Assembly: GCF_000745265.1 (NCBI RefSeq)
Contig: NZ_JQNN01000001.1
Location: 3,844,001 to 3,908,000, forward strand
Length of the DNA stretch: 64,000 bases
DNA from: Massilia sp. 9096
GTDB taxonomy: Bacteria; Pseudomonadota; Gammaproteobacteria; Burkholderiales; Burkholderiaceae_D
Direction of reading: 5' to 3'
Below, piece after piece: positions 43,412 through 52,716 of the stretch (its first letter is position 1; each line of letters starts with the position of its first letter). The notes under the pieces were generated by a model. That model was given only the letters and a program-made list of their open reading frames with translations. It did not search any database and was not told the DNA's origin. A program made the position numbers and the translations under genes.

Positions 43412-46123
43412 TCACGCCGCCAGTGGCTGGTCCAGCAGGTAGCGCTTGACCAGCAGCGGCGCCATCGCCTCCGCCGGCATCGGCCGCGCGATCAGGTAGC
43501 CCTGCACCTCGTTGCAGCCGAGCGCGCGCAGCAGCGCCAGCTGTTCGTGGTTCTCGACACCCTCGGCCACCACCTCCATCCCGAGCGCGTGCGCCATCGA
43601 CACGATCGCCTGGAAGAACACGGTGCCCTCCTTCGAGCGTCCCAGCTCGGCGGTGAACGAGCGGTCGACCTTCAGCACGTCCATCTTCATGCGCTGCAGC
43701 TGCGACAGCGACGAGTAGCCGGTGCCGAAATCGTCGACGTGCAGCTTGACCCCGAGCGCGCGGATCGCCGCCAGCTCGGCCAGGATCGCGTCCTGGTCGC
43801 CCATCATCGCCGATTCGGTGATCTCGACTTCGAGCAGGCCGGCGTCGACGCCATGACGGCGCAACCCGTCGGCCAGCTCGTGCTGCACGCCGCCGCGTGA
43901 AAACTGCTTGGGCGAGACGTTGATCGAGACCGGGACCAGCGGCAGGCCTTGCGCGCGCCAGGCGGCCAGCTGGGCGCAGGCCTGGTCGATCACGATCGCC
44001 CCGACCTGCACGATCAGGCCGCTCGACTCGGCCAGCGGGATGAATTCGTCGGGGCGGATCATGCCGAGCTGCGGATGCTCCCAGCGGATCAGCGCCTCCA
44101 TGCTGAGCAGCGCACCCGTGCGGGTGTCGACGCGCGGCTGATAATGCAGGCGGAACTGGCGCTGCTCGATGGCGACCAGCAGGCGCTGGCGCAGCTGGGC
44201 GCGCGTCCTGAGCGTCGACGACTGGGCCGGATCGAAGAATCGGTACTGGCCCTTGCCCTCGTTCTTGCCGGCATACATGGCGATGTCGCCGTGGCGGATC
44301 AGGGTCGCCGCATCGAGGCCGTCGCGCGGATACACGCTGATGCCGACCGAGGCGCCGATGCGGTGCTGCTCGCCGCCGATGCCGAACGGCTTGCCGAAGG
44401 CGTCGATGATGCGCGCGGCGACGTTGGCCGCCTGCTGGTCGCTGTCGAAGGGCGAGAGCAGCACGATGAATTCGTCGCCGCCGAAGCGCGCCACGCGGTC
44501 GCCCGGGCGCAGCTGCGACATCAGGCGCTCGGCGGCGGCGCGCAGCAGGCGGTCGCCGATCGCATGGCCGTGCGAGTCGTTGACCTGCTTGAATTCGTCG
44601 AGGTCGACGAACAGCAGCGCCGCGCCCTGGCCCAGGCCCTGTGCTTGCGCCAGCGCCTGCGGCACGAAGTTGAGGAACCAGTGGCGGTTCGGCAGGCCGG
44701 TCAGGCTGTCTTCGTTGGCCAGGCGCGCCAGCTCGGCTTCGTGCGCCTTGCGTTCGCTGATGTCCTGCAGCGTCACGGCCAGCACGCCGCCGACGCGCAC
44801 GATGCGCCGGTGGCCCCAGCGGATGTTCAGGCGGTTATCCTCGGGCATGCGCCGGTCTTCCTGGTGAAAGCCGACCGCCATGGCCTGGCGGTAGTTGTCG
44901 ATCAGCGCCATGCCGTCGACGCCGCCGATCTGCGAGACCAGCGTGCCGACCAGCGCCTCGCGCGTCAGGCCATAGAAAAAGGCGCCGCGCTCGTTGCAGT
45001 CGACGATGCGGAAGTCGACCACCTCGCCCTTGCGGTCGCGCAGCGGGGCGACCATGTAGAAGCCGTCGTTGGCGCTCTCGGTGGCGGTGCGGTAGGCGCG
45101 CTGCACGGTGTCGCGCTCGCGCGCGCGCCGCGCCGCGCGCAGGGACAGCATGCTGGCCGCGCCGGCCAGCGCCAGCAGGCCGAGCGTGGCCAGCACCATG
45201 CGGTTGCGGGCGTCGATCCAGTAGGCGTCGGCGCCGGCCAGCGCGGCGGTCTGCGACAGCGCCACCAGCGCCACCACCGGATACACGCTCGAGCGGCGCC
45301 AGCCGAGCACGCGCGCACGCCCGTCGGCGAAACCGCCGCCATGCGCACCCGCACCGGCATCGCCCTGGACCAGCTGCACCCCGCGCGGCACCGGCCAGCG
45401 CTCGGCATTGGCCGGCAGCAGCGAGCCGGCCGTGCCCAGGCGCACGGCGCCGCCGGCATCCTGCTCGACGCGCAGCGGGTGCTCGGTGCCGACCAGCGCC
45501 AGCAGGCTGTCCGCGCCCAGCGTCGCGGCGCTCACAAAAGAGGTGAAATAGCCGGCGTCGACCGCCATCACCAGCACGCCGTCGAATTCGTCGTCGCGCG
45601 TGTCGAGACGGCGCGTGAACAGGATCGCGCCGCGCGCGCCAAGCTCGGGCGGCGCCGCGCCGATGCGCAACGCGGTCGAGATGTTGTCGCGGTGTTCGAT
45701 GAAGAAGCGCGTGCCGGCCAGGTTGGGCGCGCCGCCGTGCGGCCGGCTGGACGAGCGCACCGCGCCGTCGCGGCCGATCACGCTGACGTTCAGGATCGCG
45801 CTGTCGGTGAACATGCCGTCGCGCCGCATGTCCTCGATCAGCGTGCGCTGGTCGGCGCGCTGATACTCATGCTCCCAGCTGTGCTTGAGCTGCATGGTGA
45901 TCTGGTCGACCTGCGCCACCGAGCGCGTGACGTACTGCTCGTAGGCTTCGGCGTAGGCGTCGGCTTCCTTGACGGCCAGTTCGGCGGCGCGGCGGTGTTC
46001 GGCGTTCGAGCGCAGCACGGCGCCGCTCCACAGGACGGCGCAGGCGAGCAGGGCCAGCGCGGGCCACAGCAGCGCCAGGAATCGATGGGTGCGCGGAGCG
46101 GTATGGGCGCTGAGCTTGTTCAT
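43412..46123 (-). CDS. Membrane GGDEF-EAL protein with Cache-like sensor and PAS domain
   Basis: 903 residues. One transmembrane segment near the N terminus ([17 protein letters not shown]), a periplasmic Cache-like domain (about residues 50-310), a second membrane segment ([18 protein letters not shown]), a PAS domain, then GGDEF with intact [11 protein letters not shown] and EAL with intact MEALIRWEH and [10 protein letters not shown]. It could both make and break c-di-GMP; which activity dominates is unknown. The start at [10 protein letters not shown] begins the cytoplasmic leader. Upstream gene is a lone receiver protein 39 nt away. Confidence 0.92.
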   Translation of the reverse strand: MNKLSAHTAPRTHRFLALLWPALALLACAVLWSGAVLRSNAEHRRAAELAVKEADAYAEAYEQYVTRSVAQVDQITMQLKHSWEHEYQRADQRTLIEDMRRDGMFTDSAILNVSVIGRDGAVRSSSRPHGGAPNLAGTRFFIEHRDNISTALRIGAAPPELGARGAILFTRRLDTRDDEFDGVLVMAVDAGYFTSFVSAATLGADSLLALVGTEHPLRVEQDAGGAVRLGTAGSLLPANAERWPVPRGVQLVQGDAGAGAHGGGFADGRARVLGWRRSSVYPVVALVALSQTAALAGADAYWIDARNRMVLATLGLLALAGAASMLSLRAARRARERDTVQRAYRTATESANDGFYMVAPLRDRKGEVVDFRIVDCNERGAFFYGLTREALVGTLVSQIGGVDGMALIDNYRQAMAVGFHQEDRRMPEDNRLNIRWGHRRIVRVGGVLAVTLQDISERKAHEAELARLANEDSLTGLPNRHWFLNFVPQALAQAQGLGQGAALLFVDLDEFKQVNDSHGHAIGDRLLRAAAERLMSQLRPGDRVARFGGDEFIVLLSPFDSDQQAANVAARIIDAFGKPFGIGGEQHRIGASVGISVYPRDGLDAATLIRHGDIAMYAGKNEGKGQYRFFDPAQSSTLRTRAQLRQRLLVAIEQRQFRLHYQPRVDTRTGALLSMEALIRWEHPQLGMIRPDEFIPLAESSGLIVQVGAIVIDQACAQLAAWRAQGLPLVPVSINVSPKQFSRGGVQHELADGLRRHGVDAGLLEVEITESAMMGDQDAILAELAAIRALGVKLHVDDFGTGYSSLSQLQRMKMDVLKVDRSFTAELGRSKEGTVFFQAIVSMAHALGMEVVAEGVENHEQLALLRALGCNEVQGYLIARPMPAEAMAPLLVKRYLLDQPLAA

Positions 46124-46162
46124 GCGGCAAGTGTAAGCAACCCGCATGACACCCCGATGACA

Positions 46163-46561
46163 CTAGGCCGGCGCGCCCCCTGCCAGCACGTCCATCAGCG
46201 CCATGACGTCGGCCGGCTTGACGAAGTGGTGATGGAAACCCGCGGCGCGCGACGCCTGGCGGTCCTGTTCCTGGCCGTAGCCGGTCAGGGCGACGAACAG
46301 CGCACCGTTCGTGGCCGGCAGCGCATGCAGCTGGCGCGCCAGTTCATGGCCGTCCATGCCGGGCAGGCCGATGTCGAGGATGAAGGTGTCGAAGCGCCGT
46401 TCGCGCACGCACGCGAGCGCCTGGAGCGGGTCGTACTCGACCGCGACGTCGTGGCCGAGCGCTTGCAGCAGCAGGGCCACGGTTTCGGCGGCATCGACGT
46501 TGTCGTCGACCACGAGGATGTGCCGTGCGGCCGGTTCGCAGGTTGGAGTGAGCTCATTCAT
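46163..46561 (-). CDS. Single-domain response regulator (CheY-like)
   Basis: 132 residues, one receiver domain: ILVVDDNVDAAE with the acidic pair, phosphorylatable Asp in FILDIGLPGMDGHE, and the conserved Lys in HFVKPAD. No output domain. It lies between the hybrid histidine kinase upstream (124 nt) and the GGDEF-EAL gene downstream (39 nt), and its receiver closely resembles the receiver fused to that kinase (both have VVDDNVDAA and DIGLP.MDG.ELAR). Confidence 0.92.
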   Translation of the reverse strand: MNELTPTCEPAARHILVVDDNVDAAETVALLLQALGHDVAVEYDPLQALACVRERRFDTFILDIGLPGMDGHELARQLHALPATNGALFVALTGYGQEQDRQASRAAGFHHHFVKPADVMALMDVLAGGAPA

Positions 46562-46685
46562 TGCGCTGGGAAAACAGGAAGTGTTTCCTGAATGTTAGAT
46601 CAAGCGCGGCAATCGTTACAAAAATTTTTCTTCAAAGAATGCGTATTCGTGCAAAACGTATCGCGAAAGCCTCACTGAGGCGGCC

Positions 46686-48734
46686 TCAGCGCGCCGCCTT
46701 GGCGCGCGCCAGCACCTCGCTCACCTCACCCAGGTCGGCGGGCTTGACCAGGTAGTGGTCGAAACCGGCCTGCTGCGCTTCCTCGCGGTCCTGGCGCTGG
46801 CCGTAGCCGGTCAACGCGACCAGCGTCGCGTGCGCGTTTTCCGGCTGGGCGCGCAGGCGCCGCGCCAGCTCGTAGCCGTCCATGTCGGGCAAGCCGATGT
46901 CTAGCAGCAGCACGTCCGGCCGCTCGCGCCGCGCCCGCTCGAGCGCACCCTGGCCGTCGTACTCGACGCTGAGCGCATGGCCCTGCACCTCGAGCAGCGC
47001 GGCCAGCATCTGGGCGGCGTCGACGTTGTCGTCCACGACCATCACGCGCAGGTGGCCGGCATCCTGGGCGGCGGCGCGCCGTCCGCCGGGGCTGTTATCA
47101 GGCGCGGGCGCCGCCACGCGCGGCAGGCACAGCGAAAACTCGCTGCCCTGCCCCAGCCCGGCGCTCCCGGCGTGCACGCTGCCGCTGTGCAGGGCGATCA
47201 GGCTTTTCACCAGCGCCAGGCCGATCCCCAGCCCGCCCTGGGAGCGGTCCGGGGTGCGCTCGGCCTGGGTGAACAGGTCGAAGATGTAGGGGAGCACCTC
47301 TGGCGCGATGCCGACCCCGTTGTCGCGCACGGTGATGAACACGCGCGTTTCGTCGACCGTGACTGCCAGCAGGATGCTGCCGCCCGGCGCGGTGTACTTG
47401 GCGGCGTTGTTGAGGATGTTCGAGATCACCTGGATCAGGCGCGTACGGTCGCCGATCACGTGGGCCGGCTGGCCGGACAGCTGCAGCGTCAGCGCATGAC
47501 GGCGCGCGTCGACCAGCGGGCGCACCTGCTCGACCGCGGCGGAGACGATCACGTTCAGGTCGAGTTCTTCCTTTTCCAGCGCCACCAGCCCGCGCGTGAC
47601 GCGCGAGACATCCAGCAGGTCGTTGACCAGGTCGGTCATGTGCGACGCCTGGCGCACGATGATCTCGCTGGCGTTGGCCACGCTCTTGGCATCCTGGCGG
47701 CCCAGGCGCAGGAGCTGGGCTGCGGTCATGATCGGCGCCAGCGGGTTGCGCAGCTCGTGCGCCAGCATCGCCAGGAACTGGTCCTTCTGGCGGTTGGCGG
47801 CGCGCAGCTCGTCCTCGATCTGCTTGCGCGCGGTGACGTCGCTGCCCTCGACGAAGATGCCGGAGACGGCGCCGCCCGCGTCGCGGATCGGCTGGTAGAC
47901 GAAGTCGATGAAGCGTTCCTCGAGCGGGCCGCCGGACTCGCGCTGCAGGCGCAGCGGCAGCGCATGGCCGACGAACGGCTCGCCGCTTTGGTAGACGCGG
48001 TCGAGCAGTTCGAAAAAGCCCTGGCCGGTCACCTCCGGCAGCGCGTCGCGCGCACGCTTGCCGACCAGCTGGCGGCCGCCGATCAGCTGCAGGTAGGACT
48101 GGTTGGTCAGCTCGAACACGTGGTCGGGCCCGCGCAGCACCGCCATGATGCCCGGCGCCTGCTCGAACAGGGCGCGGAAGCGCTCGAGCTCCTCGTTGCG
48201 GTAGCGCTCGGCCAGCACCTGTTCGGTGACCTCGACGCAGGCGCAGTAGACACCGGCGATGGCGCCGGTTTCGTCGCGCACCGGCGAATACGAGAACGTG
48301 AACCAGGTCGACTCGTCGTAGCCGTGGCGGTTCATCAGGAGGTGCAGGCGGTCGGCGTAGGTGGCTTCGCCGCGCAGCGCGCGCTCGGCCAGCGGGCTGA
48401 GGTCATGCCAGATCTCGGCCCAGACGTCGCAAAAGCGCGCGCCCAGGGCATGCGGATGCTTGTCGCCGAGGACGTCGCGGTAGGAATCGTTGTACAGGAA
48501 GCCGAGCGCCGGGCCCCAGGCCACGAACATCGGGAATTTCGAGTTGAGCATCAGCTCGACCACGGTACGCAGCGCCTGCGGCCAGGCGCGCGGATGGCCC
48601 AGCGGCGAGGTCGACCAGTCGTGCGCACGCATCAGGGCGCCCATCTCGCCGCCGCCGCTCATGAACATCAGCGCGGTGTCGGACTGGTCGATCGGATCGA
48701 CGGACTGCGTGGGCCGGTACGGGTCTTGTTGCAT
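46686..48734 (-). CDS. PAS-PAS hybrid histidine kinase with C-terminal receiver
   Basis: 682 residues, soluble. Two PAS domains (about residues 25-170 and 185-320; first like the light/redox-type LGHPRAWPQALRTVVELML), HisKA with MLAHELRNPLAPIM (phospho-His), HATPase with NILNNAAKYT, VRDNGVGIAP and GGLGIGLALVK, then a receiver (VVDDNVDAAQ, LLDIGLPDMDG, LVKPADLG). No membrane segment. Likely partner of the adjacent lone receiver and possibly of the GGDEF-EAL protein. Start at 48734 is the first ATG; an in-frame TTG 9 nt upstream is less likely. Confidence 0.92.
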   Translation of the reverse strand: MQQDPYRPTQSVDPIDQSDTALMFMSGGGEMGALMRAHDWSTSPLGHPRAWPQALRTVVELMLNSKFPMFVAWGPALGFLYNDSYRDVLGDKHPHALGARFCDVWAEIWHDLSPLAERALRGEATYADRLHLLMNRHGYDESTWFTFSYSPVRDETGAIAGVYCACVEVTEQVLAERYRNEELERFRALFEQAPGIMAVLRGPDHVFELTNQSYLQLIGGRQLVGKRARDALPEVTGQGFFELLDRVYQSGEPFVGHALPLRLQRESGGPLEERFIDFVYQPIRDAGGAVSGIFVEGSDVTARKQIEDELRAANRQKDQFLAMLAHELRNPLAPIMTAAQLLRLGRQDAKSVANASEIIVRQASHMTDLVNDLLDVSRVTRGLVALEKEELDLNVIVSAAVEQVRPLVDARRHALTLQLSGQPAHVIGDRTRLIQVISNILNNAAKYTAPGGSILLAVTVDETRVFITVRDNGVGIAPEVLPYIFDLFTQAERTPDRSQGGLGIGLALVKSLIALHSGSVHAGSAGLGQGSEFSLCLPRVAAPAPDNSPGGRRAAAQDAGHLRVMVVDDNVDAAQMLAALLEVQGHALSVEYDGQGALERARRERPDVLLLDIGLPDMDGYELARRLRAQPENAHATLVALTGYGQRQDREEAQQAGFDHYLVKPADLGEVSEVLARAKAAR

Positions 48735-48852
48735 GCTCGCCAAGAGAAAAGAGTCGTGCCAAGTTTGCCATAATTACCTGGGCAGACGCGCACGGGCGGA
48801 GCGGGCGGGATCGAGTATGCTGAGGGGAACAGTCGCGCGGACACGCGAAGCA

Positions 48853-48926
48853 TGGAGCGGGTGAAGGGAATCGAACCCTCGTCTTAAGCTTGGGAAGCTC
48901 CTGCTCTACCATTGAGCTACACCCGC
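48853..48926 (-). tRNA. tRNA-Gly, anticodon CCC
   Basis: 74 nt on the minus strand, with acceptor GCGGGTG / CACCCGC, D arm GCTC..GAGC, anticodon loop TTCCCAA, T arm AGGGTTCGATTCCCT, discriminator T and encoded CCA. It closely resembles E. coli tRNA-Gly(CCC), including GAGCTTCCCAAGCT. The anticodon stem has a G-A mismatch at its base (27-43). Confidence 0.96.
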
Positions 48927-48935
48927 GTTGCCTGC

Positions 48936-48965
48936 ATTCTACGCGGATTCCGGCGGGTTTGACAA
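48936..48965 (-). promoter_or_regulatory. Promoter of the tRNA-Gly gene
   Basis: On the minus strand: TTGTCA (48960-48965), 18-nt spacer, TAGAAT (48936-48941), about 10 nt upstream of the tRNA 5' end. Confidence 0.7.
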
Positions 48966-49069
48966 ACAAGCACGGCGCGTATGCAGCATGGCTGTGCTGG
49001 CGCAAACCGGCCTGTCTGGCGTACGCCGTACGCGGACTGTATAGTGGTGTTTCACTTTGAAAGCGACCG

Positions 49070-49993
49070 ATGGCAGACTTCGACATCCCCTCCATCGTGC
49101 AATCCCTGCACGACGCGCGCCAGCAATGGCGTCATGCGCACCGGCCCGCCGGCGAAGCGCGCGGCTTCGAGTTCCCCTCGCGCGAGGCGGTGGCCGCCGT
49201 CATCGAGCAGCTCAAGGGCGTGCTGTTCCCGCTGCGCCTGGGTCCGCCCGGCCTGCGTCCGGAAAGCGAAAACTTCCATGTCGCCCATGCGCTCGATTCG
49301 GCGCTGCATTCGCTGCTGTGCCAGGTGCAGATCGAGCTCGGCTACAGCGCGTCGCTGCGCCAGCTGAGCGGCACCGACATCGGCGGCCAGGCCCTGGCCG
49401 CCACGCGCGCCTTTGCCGCCGCCCTGCCCGACATCCGCGTGCTGCTCGACAGCGACGTGCTGGCCGCCTTCCAGGGCGACCCGGCCGCGCGCAGCGTCGA
49501 CGAAGTGCTGCTGTGCTATCCGGGCATCCTGGCCATGATCCACCACCGGCTGGCGCACTGCCTGTACGGCCTCGGGCTGCCGCTGCTGGCGCGCATTACG
49601 GCCGAACTGGCGCACGCGCAAACCGGCATCGACATCCACCCGGGCGCCCGGATCGGCGCCGGCTTCTTCATCGACCACGGCACCGGCGTGGTGATTGGTG
49701 AAACCGCCGTGATCGGCCAGCGCGTGCGCCTGTACCAGGCCGTCACGCTGGGCGCCAAGCGCTTCCCGACGCATGCCGACGGCACGCTGCAGAAAGGCTT
49801 GCCGCGCCACCCGATCCTCGAGGACGACGTCGTCATCTACGCCGGCGCCACCCTGCTCGGACGGATCACGGTCGGCAAGGGCGCGGTCATCGGCGGCAAC
49901 GTCTGGCTGACGCACGACGTCCCTGCGGGCGCGCGCGTGGCCCAGGCGGCGTCGCGCGAGGATGCGGCCAGCGTGCAGAACGACGCGGCCTGA
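49070..49993 (+). CDS. epsC: Serine O-acetyltransferase (EpsC type)
   Basis: 307 residues. Transfers acetyl from acetyl-CoA to serine, the first step of cysteine synthesis. The N-terminal helical region is followed by a left-handed beta-helix of hexapeptide repeats (GIDIHPGARIGAGFFIDHGT, GVVIGETAVIGQRVRLYQ, GRITVGKGAVIGGN) with the catalytic His in DHGTG. The sequence HPGARIGAGFFIDHGTGVVI and length place it with EpsC/SrpH rather than short CysE. No cysK is adjacent. It is convergent with the TraB-like gene. Confidence 0.92.
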   Translation: MADFDIPSIVQSLHDARQQWRHAHRPAGEARGFEFPSREAVAAVIEQLKGVLFPLRLGPPGLRPESENFHVAHALDSALHSLLCQVQIELGYSASLRQLSGTDIGGQALAATRAFAAALPDIRVLLDSDVLAAFQGDPAARSVDEVLLCYPGILAMIHHRLAHCLYGLGLPLLARITAELAHAQTGIDIHPGARIGAGFFIDHGTGVVIGETAVIGQRVRLYQAVTLGAKRFPTHADGTLQKGLPRHPILEDDVVIYAGATLLGRITVGKGAVIGGNVWLTHDVPAGARVAQAASREDAASVQNDAA

Positions 49994-49999
49994 CGCCGC

Positions 50000-51073
50000 T
50001 TACTTCGGGCTCTCGACCGTATAGCCCTTGGCCTGCAGGTCGGCCAGGTAGCCTTTGGGGTCGATGATGTCGCGTATCTGCAGGATCGCGAAGGTCGACG
50101 CATTGTCGGCCAGCGATTTCTCGGCCGTCTTGAGCCAGGCTTCGCGCAGGCGCTCGGGCGTCTGCCGGAAGTCGGCGTTGTTCTTGATGACGGCACTGTT
50201 CAGGATGGCGTTGTCGCACGCATCCTCGCGTTCGCGGTAGTTGACCTTACGGATCTCGGCAATGTTGCCGTTGGCCCAGGCGTTGGCGCGCGCGCGCATC
50301 GTGTCGATGTCGGCATCCAGACTGTCGAGCGTCTTGGTGAAGCAGGCAACGTCGTCGACCTGCGCTGCCTTGAAATCCTTGATCAGCTTGCGCGGATCCT
50401 CGAGGTCCATTTCATAGCCGCTCCGGCTCAACTTGACCTTGTTCTTCTTGGCGATCTCCTCGATCTTGCCAAGCACGATGCCGCCACCGACCAGGCCGTT
50501 TTTCTTCCAGCCTGCACGCATCAACGCCTCGCTCGCGAACATGGGCCGCTCGCGTTCGATGCCGCCGTCCTCGCCGATGTACTTGGCTTTGAGCGTACTC
50601 CAGCGAGCGTACACGTCAGCCGGCAGCACGTCGTGCAGCGTGGCGCCATCCGGATTCTTCTTGATGCCGATGAGGTTCGGCAACAGGGTCAGGCCGCGAA
50701 AGAAGCCGACGTGAGCGTTGGCGGACGGCGGCATCAGCACTTCCTGCGAATGCGCGACCAGGCGTTCGATGCGCGACGAATCCCACTCCATCTTTTGCGG
50801 CAGCGGCGAATACGTGCCGAACACATACAGCACGTGATCGCCCTTCGTGACTTTCCACACACCGGGGCCGGGCCGGCGGCCTTCGACCACGACCGTGACG
50901 GGCGGCGCCTCCTCGGCGGCGGCCGCCGGGGCAGTCACGGCGGCGTCAGGCGCAGCCTGTCCAGGCGGCGCCACGGCAGGCGCAGCGGGCGCGCTCGCCG
51001 GCGCCGCGCTCTGCGCCAGCGCCGGCAATGCCAGGAAACTCAGGGTCAACGCGCATACGGTGTGTCGGTCCAT
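50000..51073 (-). CDS. TraB/GumN family protein, degenerate at the GxxH motif
   Basis: 357 residues. Signal peptide (residues 1-21, LTLSFLALPALAQSA), then an Ala/Pro-rich linker of about 40 residues and a TraB/GumN-like domain beginning VWKVTKGDHVLYVFGTYSPLP. In TraB/TIKI proteins the first motif is GxxH with a metal-binding His; here the equivalent is GTYS, and the following Glu-rich motif is also altered. The rest (ERLVAHSQEVLMPP, LREAWLKTAEKSLADN) still matches. It may be catalytically dead or a divergent branch. Start at 51073 opens the signal peptide. Confidence 0.78.
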   Translation of the reverse strand: MDRHTVCALTLSFLALPALAQSAAPASAPAAPAVAPPGQAAPDAAVTAPAAAAEEAPPVTVVVEGRRPGPGVWKVTKGDHVLYVFGTYSPLPQKMEWDSSRIERLVAHSQEVLMPPSANAHVGFFRGLTLLPNLIGIKKNPDGATLHDVLPADVYARWSTLKAKYIGEDGGIERERPMFASEALMRAGWKKNGLVGGGIVLGKIEEIAKKNKVKLSRSGYEMDLEDPRKLIKDFKAAQVDDVACFTKTLDSLDADIDTMRARANAWANGNIAEIRKVNYREREDACDNAILNSAVIKNNADFRQTPERLREAWLKTAEKSLADNASTFAILQIRDIIDPKGYLADLQAKGYTVESPK

Positions 51074-51183
51074 CGGCCATCCCTCGGTTGTTATTGTCTG
51101 TCGGTACAGCTTAACCCAGCAGAAAACAACGGCGGAAGCCGGCAACACATTGTTACTCTGACATGCATACGCACGCGTGGTTG

Positions 51184-52716
51184 TTAGAGCAGGCCCGGCT
51201 CGGACGATTCTTCGGGTGGACGGTCGAGCAGCTCGCGCGCCAGCTTCAAGCCCTGCACCATGATCGAGAAAGCTTCGTGCTTGGCGTCTTCGCCCGGCAC
51301 GCGCAGCACGTACGAGGGGTGGTAAGTGGTGACGACCCACCGGCCATCGTGGCGCATCGGCTTGCCGAGCGAGTCCCTGAGGGTGACGGTGGCCGTGCCC
51401 AGTACAGACTTGAGCGCGGTCGCGCCCAGCGCCACGATGACGGTCGGCTTGACGCTGGCCAGCTCCTTCTCGTACCAATAGTGGCAGGCCTCGATCTCGC
51501 GCTGCCCCGGCGTCTTGTGCAGGCGGCGCTTGCCGCGCGGCTCCCACTTGAAATGCTTGACGGCGTTGGTCACGTAGACCGTGCTGCGATCCAGCCCCGC
51601 CGCCTCGCAGACCTGGTCGAGGAGTTGACCGGCCGGTCCGACGAAGGGGTGGCCGGCCAGGTCTTCCTGGTCGCCCGGCTGCTCGCCGACCAGCATGATC
51701 TGCGCGTGCTTCGGGCCTTCGCCGGGCACGGCCTGGGTGGCGAACTGGTACAGCTCGCAGCGCCGGCATTCGTCCAGCTTGGAGGGGTGCTGGTGGCGCT
51801 CCGGCTGGGCGTCCTCGGGCGCGATCGGGATCGTCGTGCCCTTGCGCTGGCCGACCGCCTCGTACTGGCCGACCTTGCGCGCGCCGCGCGAGGCTTCGCC
51901 GATCATGTGCGGGACGATCTTCGCTTCCGGCAGGTGCTTCCAGCGATCGGACGTGATGTGCTGGTGCATGATGCCGGCGTTCAGGCGCGCCGGGTTGAAG
52001 ATGCTGCGGTAATAGGTCAGCCACAGCGCCTCGCCGTCGTCTTCCAGCTCCTGGGCATTGTGCGCCAGCGGCCCGGTCTCGTGCAGCGTCTGGCCGTCCC
52101 ACAGCACGCTGGCCTCGGGCGTGGCGATCATCCAGCTGACCTTGCCCATGCGCCTGGCGAAATGTTCGGCGACCTGCGGCAGCACGTCGTGGCGCGGCTC
52201 GTACCAGGCGACGAAGCGCGGCGCGCCGGCCTCGATGGGACGTTCGCGGAATCGGATGTAGGCATGCATGTCGTGCTCCTCGCGACGCACCGCCTTGACC
52301 ATGCCGTTCAGGCGCGCGCCGTCTTCGTCGGCCGGCGATTGCACGTCGTGCTCGCCCTGGGTCCAGCGCCAGATCACGCGGTACAGGAAGGCCCAGCGGT
52401 CGGGCACGCGGCAGCAGGCGGCCGATTGCAGCATCTCCATGAACGAACGCGGGATGTGCGGCGCGGGCCTGGTCGGCGCGTCTTGCGCCGAGGCCGGCGG
52501 TGTGGGCACATTATGCGAGGGCGCGGCAGGCGGCGGCGCACTCGAGAACAGGTCGCCGGCCAGCAGGTCATCGCGCTGCGGCGCCCCCCAGGTGACCTGC
52601 TCGGGCGCGACGCCGTGCATCAGCAGGTCGCGCGCGGCGTCGCGCCACTGCGCGAAGTTCTCGACCGGCAGCGCCTGGCCCTGAAGTACCCGTTGCGCTG
52701 CCGACCCGCCGCTCAT
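51184..52716 (-). CDS. udgX: UdgX-type uracil-DNA glycosylase fused to an N-terminal DUF4130 domain
   Basis: 510 residues, two domains. Residues 1 to about 290 are the DUF4130-like domain usually paired with the radical-SAM partner. The C-terminal 210 residues are a family-4-like Fe-S uracil-DNA glycosylase: Cys pair in DECRRCELYQ, GEQPGDQED, NAVKHFKWE, and the diagnostic KRRLH loop (residues 396-400). In UdgX that His forms a covalent bond to uracil-DNA. The start is fixed by an ATGA overlap with the radical-SAM stop. LexA control through the shared promoter. Confidence 0.92.
   Translation of the reverse strand: MSGGSAAQRVLQGQALPVENFAQWRDAARDLLMHGVAPEQVTWGAPQRDDLLAGDLFSSAPPPAAPSHNVPTPPASAQDAPTRPAPHIPRSFMEMLQSAACCRVPDRWAFLYRVIWRWTQGEHDVQSPADEDGARLNGMVKAVRREEHDMHAYIRFRERPIEAGAPRFVAWYEPRHDVLPQVAEHFARRMGKVSWMIATPEASVLWDGQTLHETGPLAHNAQELEDDGEALWLTYYRSIFNPARLNAGIMHQHITSDRWKHLPEAKIVPHMIGEASRGARKVGQYEAVGQRKGTTIPIAPEDAQPERHQHPSKLDECRRCELYQFATQAVPGEGPKHAQIMLVGEQPGDQEDLAGHPFVGPAGQLLDQVCEAAGLDRSTVYVTNAVKHFKWEPRGKRRLHKTPGQREIEACHYWYEKELASVKPTVIVALGATALKSVLGTATVTLRDSLGKPMRHDGRWVVTTYHPSYVLRVPGEDAKHEAFSIMVQGLKLARELLDRPPEESSEPGLL

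Noticed and set aside
43949..46591. An 880-codon open frame on the plus strand opposite the GGDEF-EAL gene
   Set aside because: It is antisense to a well-supported multidomain gene, has Arg/Ala/Gln-rich low-complexity sequence with no domain, and arises from the GC-rich codon pattern.
48403..49095. A minus-strand frame running through the tRNA-Gly
   Set aside because: It overlaps a clear tRNA and the start of the hybrid kinase in another frame; low-complexity translation.
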